Assembly (NCBI GenBank): GCA_047619205.1
Contig: JBLHJR010000003.1
Span: 1 to 64,000, forward strand
Direction of reading: 5' to 3'
Source of the DNA: Endobugula sp047619205
GTDB taxonomy: Bacteria; Pseudomonadota; Gammaproteobacteria; Pseudomonadales; Cellvibrionaceae
DNA: 64,000 bases
In this document: positions 26,914 through 35,835 of the stretch, in pieces
Position numbering within the stretch: the first letter of the stretch is position 1
Layout of the letters: each line of letters starts with the position of its first letter
Program-made: the position numbers and the translations under genes
Notes under the pieces: generated by a model
The model's database searches: none
What the model saw: the letters and a program-made list of their open reading frames with translations, nothing else
Told to the model about the DNA's origin: nothing

Positions 26914-27240
26914 CTAAAATGGCATCTTAAACCCTGGCGGCATGTCAATCCCACCCGTTAATTCACCCACCATATCTTTATTCGCCTGTTCTACTTTACG
27001 TACAGCATCATTGACGGCAGCAGCAAGTAAGTCTTCTAGCACTGACTTATCTTCTGTTAATAATTCGGCTGCAATATCAACTGACGTAACATCGTGTCGG
27101 CCTGTCATAGCAATTTTTACCATACCAGCACCAGACTCACCGGAAACTATTTTGCTCGCTAAGCCTTCTTGCATTTTTTGCATATTATCTTGCATAGCTT
27201 GCGCCTGCTTCATTAGATCGCCGAGACCTTTCATATTCAC
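26914..27240 (-). CDS. ebfC: YbaB/EbfC nucleoid-associated protein
   Basis: The 108-residue DNA-binding protein starts MNMKGLGDLMKQAQAMQDNM and ends PPGFKMPF, both family marks. The middle contains SGAGMVKIAMTGRHDVTSVD. It forms tweezer-like dimers on DNA. The position between dnaX and recR is nearly universal in Gammaproteobacteria. Confidence 0.95.
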   Translation of the reverse strand: MNMKGLGDLMKQAQAMQDNMQKMQEGLASKIVSGESGAGMVKIAMTGRHDVTSVDIAAELLTEDKSVLEDLLAAAVNDAVRKVEQANKDMVGELTGGIDMPPGFKMPF

Positions 27241-27314
27241 CTCACTCTACAATAGTAATGACAATATTAATAACCATGCTATTAACAACCGTATACATGC
27301 AATGGTTACACATT

Positions 27315-29177
27315 TCAATTAACTGGGGTAATGGAATCCGCCACAATTGTGGCATCAAATAATTCTTGTAACTGCTGTACTACAGGATCGCTTTCTATAG
27401 CGACCTTGGCTTGCTGTTGTCGTTCTTGCTGACGCCGAATAATAATTTGCGCGGGTGTTTCGGCCGTATTTTCGCCAACATTAATCAGCACCTGCACGGT
27501 TTGAGAAAAATAGTCACTCAGTAATTCAGCTAAATATTGTTGATGTTTACTATCGTATAAGGTACTTTGCCGCTCATCCAGTAGAAAAATTATTTGTCGA
27601 TTTTGAACGCTAACTAGCTGACAATTAGCGACTGTACTTTGTAACAGGCCTCCGGTCTTAATATTCGAATAGACCAAAAACCAATTTTCTGCGTTTACTT
27701 CTTCTAGACTTATTTCCGCTGCTGTCTGCTGACTTAATTCTGCATTAACCGTTTCATTATTAGCATGTTCATCAAACGCTAATTCATCCCGTGACACCTC
27801 CGGCTCAACAACTACCTCGGGAACTAACTCAGAAACTATTGAACTTGGCATTGTAGAAAATTCTACAGGTTCAGCATTCGACAAAGCTGCTATTGTGGAT
27901 ACCTGAAGCTCTAAATCTGGCTCTGCCAACACAGTGGCAGCACTAGACTTTTTTACAGGTTCAGTGCCCTCCCCTTCAAGACTGTTACTTAAAACCGCTT
28001 CATCTATTTTTTCTGCCTCAACAGACTGTGCAGGTGCCACTACGTTTTGTACTAGTGCTTTCGAGGCTATTTTTTTCGGTAAATGGTTCACGCCCTGAGG
28101 CTTAAATGCCAACATGCGCAATAACACCATCTCAAAGCCACTGCGAGGATCTGGCACCAAAGGTAGATCTCTACGCCCCAATAAAGCGGTTTGATAATAC
28201 AATTGAACATCTTCTACACTGATTGATTGTGCAAAATCATAAATTTGTTGTCGGTCACCTTGGCTATTATCAACAGCTTCTGGCAAGGCTTGTGCAATAG
28301 CAATACGATGCAGCGTCGCAATAAGCTCTGCTAGTGCAGCACTATAGTCTGGAGAGTGCTCAGCTAAGTCCGCTACTGCCTGCAACAATAACTGCACATC
28401 TTCTGCAATTAAGGCGGTTAATACGTCATATACTAATGACTGATCAATAGTCCCCAACATAGTGCGTACATCAAGATCGGTAATTTTACCGTCGCCAAAT
28501 GCAATCGATTGGTCAGTTAAGCTTAAGGCATCGCGCATACTGCCATCAGCTGAACGCGCCAACTGCCACAAACCCGCGTCTTCAAATGGCACCATTTCTT
28601 TTTCAAGCACAAATTGTAAATGCGTAACAATACGTTGCGGATTCATGTTTTTAAGATTGAATTGCAAGCAGCGCGATAAAATGGTGACAGGTAATTTTTG
28701 TGGATCTGTAGTGGCCAATAAAAATTTTACGTGAGGCGGTGGCTCCTCCAAGGTTTTCAGCAAGGCATTAAAGCTGCTATTCGATAGCATATGCACTTCA
28801 TCGATCAGGTACACCTTATAGCGTCCTCTGGTGGGCGCATATTGAACGTTTTCAAGTAATTCGCGGGTATCTTCCACCTTGGTGCGCGAAGCCGCATCCA
28901 CTTCGATCAAATCAACAAAGCGGCCTTCATTGATTTCGACACAAGAGCTGCACTCATTACAAGGGACCGAACTCACCCCCACCTCACAATTAAGGCACTT
29001 AGCCAAAATGCGCGCGATAGTAGTTTTACCCACACCTCGTGTGCCAGTGAACAGGTAAGCATGGTGCAGGCGATCATGGTCCAAGGCATTAATAAGCGCC
29101 TGTAAGACATGCTCCTGCCCCACCATTTCACGAAAAGTACGGGGGCGCCACTTACGGGCGAGAACTTGATAACTCAT
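27315..29177 (-). CDS. dnaX: DNA polymerase III subunit tau (and, by frameshift, gamma)
   Basis: The 620-residue clamp-loader ATPase has Walker A FTGTRGVGKTTIARILAKCL (about 43-62), the zinc Cys cluster CEVGVSSVPCNECSSC (about 64-79), the DEAD-like VYLIDEVHMLSN and the SRC motif ILSRCLQFNLKNM. The linker from residue about 370 is acidic and low-complexity, and the tau-specific alpha-binding domain starts at about 495 (NAENWFLVYSNIKTGGL). A -1 frameshift site at codons 409-410 would yield a 411-residue gamma (see the recoding feature). It starts 538 bp downstream of ffs. Confidence 0.97.
   Translation of the reverse strand: MSYQVLARKWRPRTFREMVGQEHVLQALINALDHDRLHHAYLFTGTRGVGKTTIARILAKCLNCEVGVSSVPCNECSSCVEINEGRFVDLIEVDAASRTKVEDTRELLENVQYAPTRGRYKVYLIDEVHMLSNSSFNALLKTLEEPPPHVKFLLATTDPQKLPVTILSRCLQFNLKNMNPQRIVTHLQFVLEKEMVPFEDAGLWQLARSADGSMRDALSLTDQSIAFGDGKITDLDVRTMLGTIDQSLVYDVLTALIAEDVQLLLQAVADLAEHSPDYSAALAELIATLHRIAIAQALPEAVDNSQGDRQQIYDFAQSISVEDVQLYYQTALLGRRDLPLVPDPRSGFEMVLLRMLAFKPQGVNHLPKKIASKALVQNVVAPAQSVEAEKIDEAVLSNSLEGEGTEPVKKSSAATVLAEPDLELQVSTIAALSNAEPVEFSTMPSSIVSELVPEVVVEPEVSRDELAFDEHANNETVNAELSQQTAAEISLEEVNAENWFLVYSNIKTGGLLQSTVANCQLVSVQNRQIIFLLDERQSTLYDSKHQQYLAELLSDYFSQTVQVLINVGENTAETPAQIIIRRQQERQQQAKVAIESDPVVQQLQELFDATIVADSITPVN
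27923..27976 (-). promoter_or_regulatory. dnaX programmed -1 frameshift signal (makes gamma subunit)
   Basis: On the coding strand three parts appear in order: a Shine-Dalgarno-like AAGGGGAGGG (27976-27967), the slippery heptamer A AAA AAG (27954-27948) in frame as GTA AAA AAG, and a stem CTGCCA/TGGCAG (27940-27923) beginning 7 nt later with a 6-nt loop. Slipping back one base gives Lys-Lys-Val and then TAG at 27945-27943. The arrangement mirrors the E. coli dnaX cassette, so gamma of 411 residues is predicted. Confidence 0.85.
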
Positions 29178-29531
29178 TATTGTAGATAATTCACTTGATT
29201 TAGTTGCTGCAGATTATAACGGAAGTGGGGGGGAACGGCTATGTAGTATCTGTGAGTCATGGGAAGTAAGACGCGAGACAACGTAAAAGAAAAAGCGCCT
29301 AACATCTCAGCTCATTCTAATTCTGTAAAAGCGCTCCTCAATACGTGCTTTTTGCGCAAGAGCAAGGCACCACCACGCGGACGACGGCATGAACGCAGCA
29401 AGCCAAAGCCGAGAACCAGGGGTTACATTAGTAAATGACCACTTTGATTTAAATATATGGGGAGCACGGAGACCCTCAAGTATAAGAAACGCAGCTATTA
29501 TGCAAAAAACACGCATTGAAGAGTGCTTTTT
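29178..29531. other. Gene-poor region between dnaX and the palindromic element
   Basis: It contains the dnaX leader and a simple-repeat-like stretch. A 69-codon open frame (29307-29516, minus) has no start signal and no motif I recognise, so I do not call it a gene. Confidence 0.4.
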
Positions 29532-29709
29532 AACCTAAATTCCGCAGTTGAATCGTAGCGAGGGTGACTAAGGTGCGGAATATAGAGTGATTTTTTGCTT
29601 TTTTAAGCAAATTCGTAGCTATCCTACGGGTGCAGCCTAAAAAAGTGAAAAACACTGTAGATTCGGTGCCTTAGACAACCGCAGTAGATTCAACTGCGGA
29701 ATTTAGGTT
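29532..29709. repeat. Palindromic (MITE-like) element, family D
   Basis: A 178-bp unit with perfect 23-bp inverted ends. The left end begins AACCTAAATTCCGCAGTTG at 29532, and the complement runs to 29709. The inside is AT-rich and has no gene. It sits 6 bp from the 3' end of the 4.5S RNA gene, so it may act as that gene's terminator region. Confidence 0.75.
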
Positions 29710-29715
29710 TAAGGT

Positions 29716-29827
29716 GGAGCCCTCAGCCAGCCACACTCCGGCACATAACAACACTGCTACCGTTGCTCCCTTCCAGGCCTGGCGGAGTTTACAGAGCGTT
29801 ATTGCGAAGGGACCGACTGAGTTCTCC
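29716..29827 (-). ncRNA. ffs: 4.5S RNA of the signal recognition particle
   Basis: On this strand the apical domain IV motif reads CAGGCCTGGAAGGGAGCA, near the E. coli 4.5S core CAGGTCCGGAAGGAAGCA. The ends pair as a long hairpin: 5' GGAG-aa-CTCAGTCGGTC with 3' GGCTGGCTGAG-gg-CTCC. CTCTGTAAACTCC precedes the core as CTCTGTTTACC does in E. coli. The length of about 112 nt matches the 114 nt of E. coli. The RNA binds Ffh and targets membrane proteins to FtsY. Its place upstream of dnaX is a known gammaproteobacterial order. Confidence 0.95.
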
Positions 29828-30029
29828 ATAACAACTCGATATTGCCTAGGGCAGTAGCGAGGGCGTGGATTATGGAGAGTTTCGAAACAAGTTTCAAGGG
29901 GAAAATGTAGCTAGCATTGAGAACAATACATCAATATCAAAAGACATCGTTATACATGTGGCATAAGTTTACCTATACTCATCATAGACGCGACTAAAAT
30001 TCGACCAAAATCGCTAACACTCAAACAGA

Positions 30030-30725
30030 ATGCATAATGAGCACGATCAACTTATGGGCAATATAAAACCGATGTTTGTAAATAAGCGCTTCTCTATGCA
30101 CAACCTGACCAGACCAACAAAGCAATTCACCATCAAGCCTTTGCTATGCCTGCTAATTCTTCTGGTCTCAGCCTCGGCCAACAGTACTATATATCGCTAT
30201 ATAGACCCTCAAGGACGCCTGGTATTTACAGATAAGCCTAAGCATGCCGGTTATATACGCCTAGAAAAAACCTTGGCCGGTTGGACAGTTGCGCGAAAAA
30301 GATATTCATGGAAAAGCAATCAGCGAAGATTTTCACCGACTATCGAACGTGTCGCCGACAAATATCGTCTATCTCATCATCTAGTGCATGCAGTTATCAT
30401 GGTTGAGTCTGCCTATAACCCCTCCGCGATATCGAAAGCTGGAGCGCAAGGCCTAATGCAATTAATGCCTGCAACCGCTAGTCGCTTTGGTGTCAACGAC
30501 CCCTATAACCCCCATCAAAATATTGAAGCGGGCACAGAATACCTAAAGCATTTAATGGGGCTCTTTAAAAACAACCTATCGCTAGCGCTAGCCGCCTACA
30601 ATGCGGGGGAAAATGCGGTTAAAAAATATAATAATCGCATCCCGCCTTACAAAGAGACACAAAATTACGTTAAAAAAGTTTTAAAGTACTATCGGCAATA
30701 CGCTGCTACAGAAAAGAACAGCTAA
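30030..30725 (+). CDS. Lytic transglycosylase with SLT domain
   Basis: The 231-residue exported protein has a hydrophobic signal (LLCLLILLVSASANS, about residues 37-51), a short DUF4124-like segment (IYRYIDPQGRLVFTDKP) and an SLT domain from about residue 105. The catalytic Glu is in VIMVESAYNPSAIS, followed by AGAQGLMQLMPATASRFGV and ALAAYNAGENAVKKY. It would cleave peptidoglycan between MurNAc and GlcNAc. The start is uncertain: ATGs at 30030, 30054, 30072 and 30096 are in frame and none has a clear ribosome site. The later ones give a more normal signal peptide. Confidence 0.85.
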   Translation: MHNEHDQLMGNIKPMFVNKRFSMHNLTRPTKQFTIKPLLCLLILLVSASANSTIYRYIDPQGRLVFTDKPKHAGYIRLEKTLAGWTVARKRYSWKSNQRRFSPTIERVADKYRLSHHLVHAVIMVESAYNPSAISKAGAQGLMQLMPATASRFGVNDPYNPHQNIEAGTEYLKHLMGLFKNNLSLALAAYNAGENAVKKYNNRIPPYKETQNYVKKVLKYYRQYAATEKNS

Positions 30726-30792
30726 GAATTGTAGCTGGATCTACAGAGCAAACAAAAGCTGGCGTAGTTTACTACTGTTGCAAACTTTACCT

Positions 30793-31104
30793 TTATCGAT
30801 CCGCTGCACGTTGCTCTAAGTGAGACGACTTATGCATAAAGTTCATACGTCTTCGACCAAATACCCGAAATGCACGCTGAAAATCTAGGGGCATCAGGCT
30901 AATAAAGCTCACCGTTAATGTTAATAAATGGCTATTCTGGCTCATCATGGCTTGCTCAAGCATTGAAAATAAGACTTGGGGTTCGTCATCTAGCGTAAAG
31001 GGATGACCTTCTACGGACTCATATTCGTTGGCAAGCTCAACAAAGTCACCTTCGACTTGAGCATTAATTTGCTGAATAAAATTATCCCAAAGTGGACGAT
31101 TCAT
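30793..31104 (-). CDS. Small soluble protein of unknown function
   Basis: The 103 residues look mainly helical, with an acidic N-terminal half (VEGDFVELANEYESVEG) and a basic C-terminus (FRVFGRRRMNFMHKSSHLEQ). There is no signal peptide or membrane segment and I do not recognise a domain. It is convergent with the transglycosylase gene, ending 67 bp from it. Codon use resembles its neighbours, so it is probably a real gene. Confidence 0.55.
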   Translation of the reverse strand: MNRPLWDNFIQQINAQVEGDFVELANEYESVEGHPFTLDDEPQVLFSMLEQAMMSQNSHLLTLTVSFISLMPLDFQRAFRVFGRRRMNFMHKSSHLEQRAADR

Positions 31105-31404
31105 ACCGACACCCCTATCAAATCAGTTATTTTTATGAAAGCAGACAGTGCTCTAATAGTAGTCCATCCCTGAGTAGATATAAGTTTATTCTCGCTTTTA
31201 TAGTAGTGATCCACATCACACTTATCAAAAACAGTATAAAAACCTACCCTCTGCTTATAAATACGTCACTGAAATGCGATGCTATGATGTATTGATCAGC
31301 TAAACCAAACGGCTATATTTTCTGCACTTGCGCGCTATCCGAAAGCAGATAACTGCTATATCATGCCCACTTCCATTCACCCTGACATTATATGATCCGT
31401 AAAT
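31105..31404. other. Divergent promoter region with a CRP-like site
   Basis: No gene seen. It lies between the divergent small unknown gene and the QueD-like gene. The notable element is the CRP-type dyad at 31205-31220. Confidence 0.4.
31205..31220. promoter_or_regulatory. Candidate CRP-type binding site
   Basis: AGTGATCCACATCACA has the GTGA-N6-TCAC core and matches the CRP half-sites in 9 of 10 positions. It lies 100 bp from the small unknown gene and 185 bp from the QueD-like gene. The strength is similar to the site at 1244. Confidence 0.4.
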
Positions 31405-32250
31405 ATGCACCTTTTTGTCGATAATTTAACCAATGTAGACTTTAGCTACCTAGACCCTAACAGAGGCCTAGTAGGCGAAACCTGGCTAGCCAATATCGTT
31501 TTAGAAGGCAGCCTAGATGAACAAGGCATGGTGTGCGACTTTGGTATCGTTAAGAAAACAGTACGCGACTGGTTAGATACCTATATCGATCATTGCTTAG
31601 TGGTTGCAGCGGAAGCAGAAACCATCGATATTGTCCGCAACGACGCTACGATCGATTTAACATTTCAATATGCCGATAAACAGCTGCGCTGCTCTTCTCC
31701 CTCACAAGCCATTAGCTTAATTAATAGCCCAAGCATTACCCCTGAGAGCGTCGCTACATGGTGTATAGAAAAATTACGTGAATTACTCCCTGACACCATT
31801 GCTCGTATCACTTTACGTTTCACCCCCGAGCAGATTAAGCATCAATTTTATCACTACAGCCATGGTTTAAAAAAACACAGAGGCAATTGCCAACGTATTG
31901 CCCATGGACATCGCTCAACCATAGAGATTACTCGAGATGATCAACGTGACCATCCCTTAGAAGCCCAGTGGTGCGAACAATGGCGTGATATCTATGTGGG
32001 TACACGCGGTGATCTAATCAATACCATCGACATTAATGGCCGCGCCTACTACCACTTCGCTTATGACTCAGAGCAAGGGCATTTTGAGCTAATGCTCCCC
32101 ATCACTGATTGCTACCTTATTGATACCGATAGCACGGTAGAATTCATCGCTCGCCATATCGCCGACACACTCAAGCAACAAAACCCTATCAACGAATTTG
32201 TTGTGCGTGCTTATGAAGGTATTGGTAAAGGTGCTATTGCAGTATCTTAG
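31405..32250 (+). CDS. Tandem 6-pyruvoyl-tetrahydropterin synthase/QueD-like protein
   Basis: The 281-residue protein is twice the size of QueD and shows two T-fold halves. The first half has LHLFVDNLTNVDFSYLDP-type sequence plus CDFGIVKKTVRDWLDTYIDH (about 45-64). The second has the metal-site-like HYSHGLKKHRGNCQRIAHGH (about 149-168) and GDLINTIDINGRAYYH. PTPS/QueD enzymes convert dihydroneopterin triphosphate for pterins or queuosine. With domains fused, metal ligands appear to be shared or degenerate between halves, so activity is uncertain. It is not near other queuosine genes. Confidence 0.75.
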   Translation: MHLFVDNLTNVDFSYLDPNRGLVGETWLANIVLEGSLDEQGMVCDFGIVKKTVRDWLDTYIDHCLVVAAEAETIDIVRNDATIDLTFQYADKQLRCSSPSQAISLINSPSITPESVATWCIEKLRELLPDTIARITLRFTPEQIKHQFYHYSHGLKKHRGNCQRIAHGHRSTIEITRDDQRDHPLEAQWCEQWRDIYVGTRGDLINTIDINGRAYYHFAYDSEQGHFELMLPITDCYLIDTDSTVEFIARHIADTLKQQNPINEFVVRAYEGIGKGAIAVS

Positions 32251-32484
32251 CTGCTTACCTCGGGCATTGCTGTATATTCCCCGCTGCTTTTCTCCAGCAA
32301 GAACCCAAAGGGGGAGAGTGTGAGTAAAGGTACACAAACATATGTTTATTAAAATTTCCTACGACATTGTCAATCGATACTAAAAAATTCATTTTTAGAA
32401 CAAAACAGCAAGTAATTACCCTCGCATACAGCGAACAATCGTCTAGGCTAAAGGTTAGTAATACTAATTCACCGAGTGGAATCC

Positions 32485-34164
32485 ATGAAAAATCTGAGTA
32501 TTCGTCAAAAAATTATTTTTGCCTCTATGGCTCCCGTCATTCTCCTATCCGTAGTCATGATGTGGATGGTTTACAATTCCACGCAGACGATCGTCGAAAG
32601 AACTAGCGCCGCCGTTAGCCTATCTCAACAAGAAACCATCAAAGCGTCGATTAAAAGTCATGTTGATATTGCCGTCAGCTCCATTCAGTCTATTTATGAC
32701 AAGGCTGGCGCTGATGACGAGGATGCCAAGCAACAAGTATTGACTATCTTACGCAGCATGGACTTTGATAATGGCAACTATATCTTCGTTTATCAGTATG
32801 ACGGCACTAACCTAGCCACTCGAGCCAAACGCTCACTGGAGGGTAAGAACCTCATTAAATTAAAAGATGCCAATGGTAAATCATTAATTAAAGACTTAAT
32901 TAATATTGCCAAATCAGGCGGGGATTATTACCAGTATATTTGGTTCAATCCTGCCAATGACCAAGATGAACCCAAAATGTCCTATGCGATAGGTTTAGAT
33001 AAATGGGGCTGGATGGTAGGCACGGGTGCTTATATGAATAGCATCGACAAAGAAGTAGCCAATATTAGCAATCAAATTCACGAAGAAAGTAATGCTGCGC
33101 TATTAAGTGAAGGCATTATCGCTTTGGTGATGATCTCTGCAGCCGCTTTTATTGGTATCATTTTATCGCGCTATATTGCTGCGCCTATCCAACAGATGGC
33201 AGAACATATGGATTTAATTTCAGCCGGCGATCTAACACCACGAATGAATACCACAGCAACGGATGAAGTGGGCATGTTTAGCCAAAAATTTAATCAATTC
33301 CTCGATAAAATTCAAGAAGTATTATCAGATGTGGCCGCAAGTGCCCAACAACTTTCTGGATCAGCGAGCGAACTTAATAAAATGTCTAGTGACACTTACG
33401 AAGTCATCGTCAAGCAAGATGCTGAAACCGTTGCCATTGCATCTTCAGTAGAAGAGATGTCTGCCAATTCTCAGGAAATTGCGAGTAATGGTGACACGGT
33501 TAAAGTCGCCGCTAATGATGCAGGCGAAAAAACCAAAGAGGGAGCCGTCGCAGTAAAAAGCAATCTTGATTCGATGAAAGCTCTTGCCAGTGATATTGAT
33601 GAAGCCTCTCAATCGGTGAACGCCGTGGAGAAGCGTACAGATGAAATTAAAACCATGCTGGAAGTGATTCAATCGGTAACCGAACAAACCAATTTACTCG
33701 CGCTGAATGCCGCTATTGAAGCCGCACGTGCCGGTGAGCAAGGACGCGGTTTTGCCGTAGTGGCCGATGAAGTACGCTCGCTAGCGATGCGCAGTGGTGA
33801 ATCTGCTGAAGAAATTCGTCGTATTATTGAAGGCTTAATTACTGACACCAAATTTGCTGTCGACTGTATGACCACATCAAAAGAACGCTCGGAACAAAAC
33901 TTAGCCCAAACCGAGGTGGTTTCCAGCTCTTTAGATGCCATTGAACACTCGATAGAATCCATCTTAAAAACTAGCGAAGTGATTGCATGCGCCACCAACG
34001 AACAAAACACGGTGGCACAAGAAATATCAAACAATACTGCTCGCATTAAAGAGTTTTCCACCGCAAGCGCGGAAAGTATTCGCAACAACTCGGAAGCTAG
34101 CGAGCAATTAGATGCCTTAAGTAAGGAGCTATTAAAAGGTATTTCGTATTTTAAGTTAGGCTAA
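32485..34164 (+). CDS. Methyl-accepting chemotaxis protein with sCache_2 domain
   Basis: ATG 32485 is chosen over GTG 32476 because GAGTGGA lies just before it; the protein is 559 residues. TM1 is at about 10-30, followed by a periplasmic single-Cache domain (DFDNGNYIFVYQYDGTNLAT and LDKWGWMVGTGAYMNSID), and TM2 at about 207-227. HAMP begins with RYIAAPIQQMAEHMDLISAG. The signalling tip TNLLALNAAIEAARAGEQGR is intact. sCache_2 receptors sense small organic acids or amines, and the ligand here is unknown. There is no C-terminal NWETF pentapeptide. Confidence 0.93.
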   Translation: MKNLSIRQKIIFASMAPVILLSVVMMWMVYNSTQTIVERTSAAVSLSQQETIKASIKSHVDIAVSSIQSIYDKAGADDEDAKQQVLTILRSMDFDNGNYIFVYQYDGTNLATRAKRSLEGKNLIKLKDANGKSLIKDLINIAKSGGDYYQYIWFNPANDQDEPKMSYAIGLDKWGWMVGTGAYMNSIDKEVANISNQIHEESNAALLSEGIIALVMISAAAFIGIILSRYIAAPIQQMAEHMDLISAGDLTPRMNTTATDEVGMFSQKFNQFLDKIQEVLSDVAASAQQLSGSASELNKMSSDTYEVIVKQDAETVAIASSVEEMSANSQEIASNGDTVKVAANDAGEKTKEGAVAVKSNLDSMKALASDIDEASQSVNAVEKRTDEIKTMLEVIQSVTEQTNLLALNAAIEAARAGEQGRGFAVVADEVRSLAMRSGESAEEIRRIIEGLITDTKFAVDCMTTSKERSEQNLAQTEVVSSSLDAIEHSIESILKTSEVIACATNEQNTVAQEISNNTARIKEFSTASAESIRNNSEASEQLDALSKELLKGISYFKLG

Positions 34165-34178
34165 AAGAATAGTGGCTC

Positions 34179-34213
34179 GTCACAAGTCTCCATGAAAAAA
34201 TGGAGCTTGTGAC
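34179..34213. terminator. Hairpin between the convergent MCP and lysS genes
   Basis: GTCACAAG-t-CTCCAT pairs with ATGGAG-CTTGTGAC around a gaaaaa loop: 14 base pairs with one bulge. There is no long T-tract on either side, so it may work as a bidirectional terminator or 3' RNA-stabilising end rather than a classical one. Confidence 0.55.
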
Positions 34214-34234
34214 TAACGATATTAAATAACTATT

Positions 34235-35740
34235 TTATTCAGCACGCATCTGTGGAAATAATAGTACGTCGCGAATAGAAGCAGAATCCGTGAGTAACAT
34301 CACCAAACGATCAATGCCTATACCCTCACCTGCGGTCGGCGGCAAACCATATTCTAAGGCTCGAATATAATCCGCATCAAAATGCATAGCTTCAATATCA
34401 CCCGAGTCTTTTTCAGCAACCTGCTCTTGGAAACGCGCTGCCTGATCTTCAGCATCATTTAACTCAGAGAAACCATTAGCAATTTCACGACCACCAACAA
34501 AAAATTCAAACCTATCGGTAACAAAGGGATCATTATCATTACGGCGTGCCAACGGCGACACCTCGGTTGGATACTGGGTAATAAACGTTGGCTGATCTAA
34601 TTTGTGCTCGACGGTTTTGTCAAAAATCTCTATTTGAACTTTGCCTAAGCCCCATGAGTCTTTTAAGTGAATACTTAGGCCTTTAGCAATGTCACGAGCA
34701 CTGTCTTCATTAGCCAATGCCTCAGCGCTAATATTTTCATTGAACTGTAAAATAGCATCAAACACACTGATGCGGGCAAATGGTTTAGCGAAATCATAAA
34801 CCACTTCTTTTGTTACCTCACCATCAGCATTTTTAGTGGTGTTCTTAACATCGGTAGAACCCAATACATTCTCGGCTATTTGACGCAACAACTCTTCGGT
34901 TAAATTCATCAAATCATTGTAGTCCGCATAGGCCTGATAAAATTCCAACATAGTGAATTCTGGATTATGCCGAGTGGATAAACCTTCGTTACGGAAGTTA
35001 CGGTTAATTTCGTACACTCGCTCAAAACCACCCACGACTAAACGCTTCAAGTACAGTTCAGGCGCAATACGCAGATACATATCCATATCTAAGGCATTAT
35101 GGTGAGTAATAAACGGACGTGCCGTAGCACCACCTGGAATGGACTGTAACATCGGCGTTTCTACTTCCAAGAAATCATTACCATCCAGGTAACTACGAAT
35201 AAAACTAATCACTTGCGAACGTACTTTGAAGGTTTCTCGCACTTCGGGGTTAACGATTAGATCTACATAGCGTTGACGATAACGAATCTCTTGATCTGCC
35301 AAGCCGTGATATTTATCCGGCAAAGGACGCAGAGCTTTGGTTAAGAGCTGATACTGCTCTAGATTAACGTATAAATCCCCTTTACCCGATTTATGTAAAG
35401 CGCCACTAACATTAACAATATCACCAATATCCCATAGGCCAGTCGTCTCTTTTAACTGCTTCTGCGCATCTTTGCTGGCGTATAATTGAATGCGTCCGGT
35501 GACATCCTGCAATACAATAAAAGGTCCACGTTTAGCCATCACACGACCAGCAACTGAGACTTTATGATCCAAGATTTCTAATTCAGGCTTGGTCTTTTCA
35601 CCAAATTCAGCTTGTAGATCTGCCGCTTTATGTTCCCGCGTTACCGCATTAGGGAAGGCGATACCTTGTTCGCGAATAAGCGATAGCTTTTCGCGACGCT
35701 CAGCAATTAATTTGTTTTCGTCTTTGGGTTCGTTGCTCAT
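34235..35740 (-). CDS. lysS: Lysine-tRNA ligase (class II)
   Basis: The 501 residues match LysS. The OB-fold anticodon-binding domain spans about 55-150 (VSVAGRVMAKRGPFIVLQDV). Class II motif 1 is RSQVISFIRSYLDGNDFLEV, motif 2 is YEINRNFRNEGLSTRHNPEF, and motif 3 is GIGIDRLVMLLTDSASIRDV. It follows prfB by 95 bp on the same strand, the conserved prfB-lysS pair. Confidence 0.97.
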   Translation of the reverse strand: MSNEPKDENKLIAERREKLSLIREQGIAFPNAVTREHKAADLQAEFGEKTKPELEILDHKVSVAGRVMAKRGPFIVLQDVTGRIQLYASKDAQKQLKETTGLWDIGDIVNVSGALHKSGKGDLYVNLEQYQLLTKALRPLPDKYHGLADQEIRYRQRYVDLIVNPEVRETFKVRSQVISFIRSYLDGNDFLEVETPMLQSIPGGATARPFITHHNALDMDMYLRIAPELYLKRLVVGGFERVYEINRNFRNEGLSTRHNPEFTMLEFYQAYADYNDLMNLTEELLRQIAENVLGSTDVKNTTKNADGEVTKEVVYDFAKPFARISVFDAILQFNENISAEALANEDSARDIAKGLSIHLKDSWGLGKVQIEIFDKTVEHKLDQPTFITQYPTEVSPLARRNDNDPFVTDRFEFFVGGREIANGFSELNDAEDQAARFQEQVAEKDSGDIEAMHFDADYIRALEYGLPPTAGEGIGIDRLVMLLTDSASIRDVLLFPQMRAE

Positions 35741-35835
35741 AATAACTCTATTTTTGTTAGGTAAATTAAATGTGTTGTGTGATTTTTTAACTAATAATTT
35801 TAGCTGGTCAATTGCTGCTTGCGGCTACAGCTCAT

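Noticed and set aside
29307..29516. 69-codon open frame (minus) between dnaX and the 4.5S RNA
   Set aside because: No start signal and no domain. Composition suggests a chance frame or a very old remnant, and I could not tie it to a known family.
34179..34213. Hairpin as a riboswitch or regulatory RNA
   Set aside because: It lies between two convergent stop codons, so a 3'-end role is far more likely.
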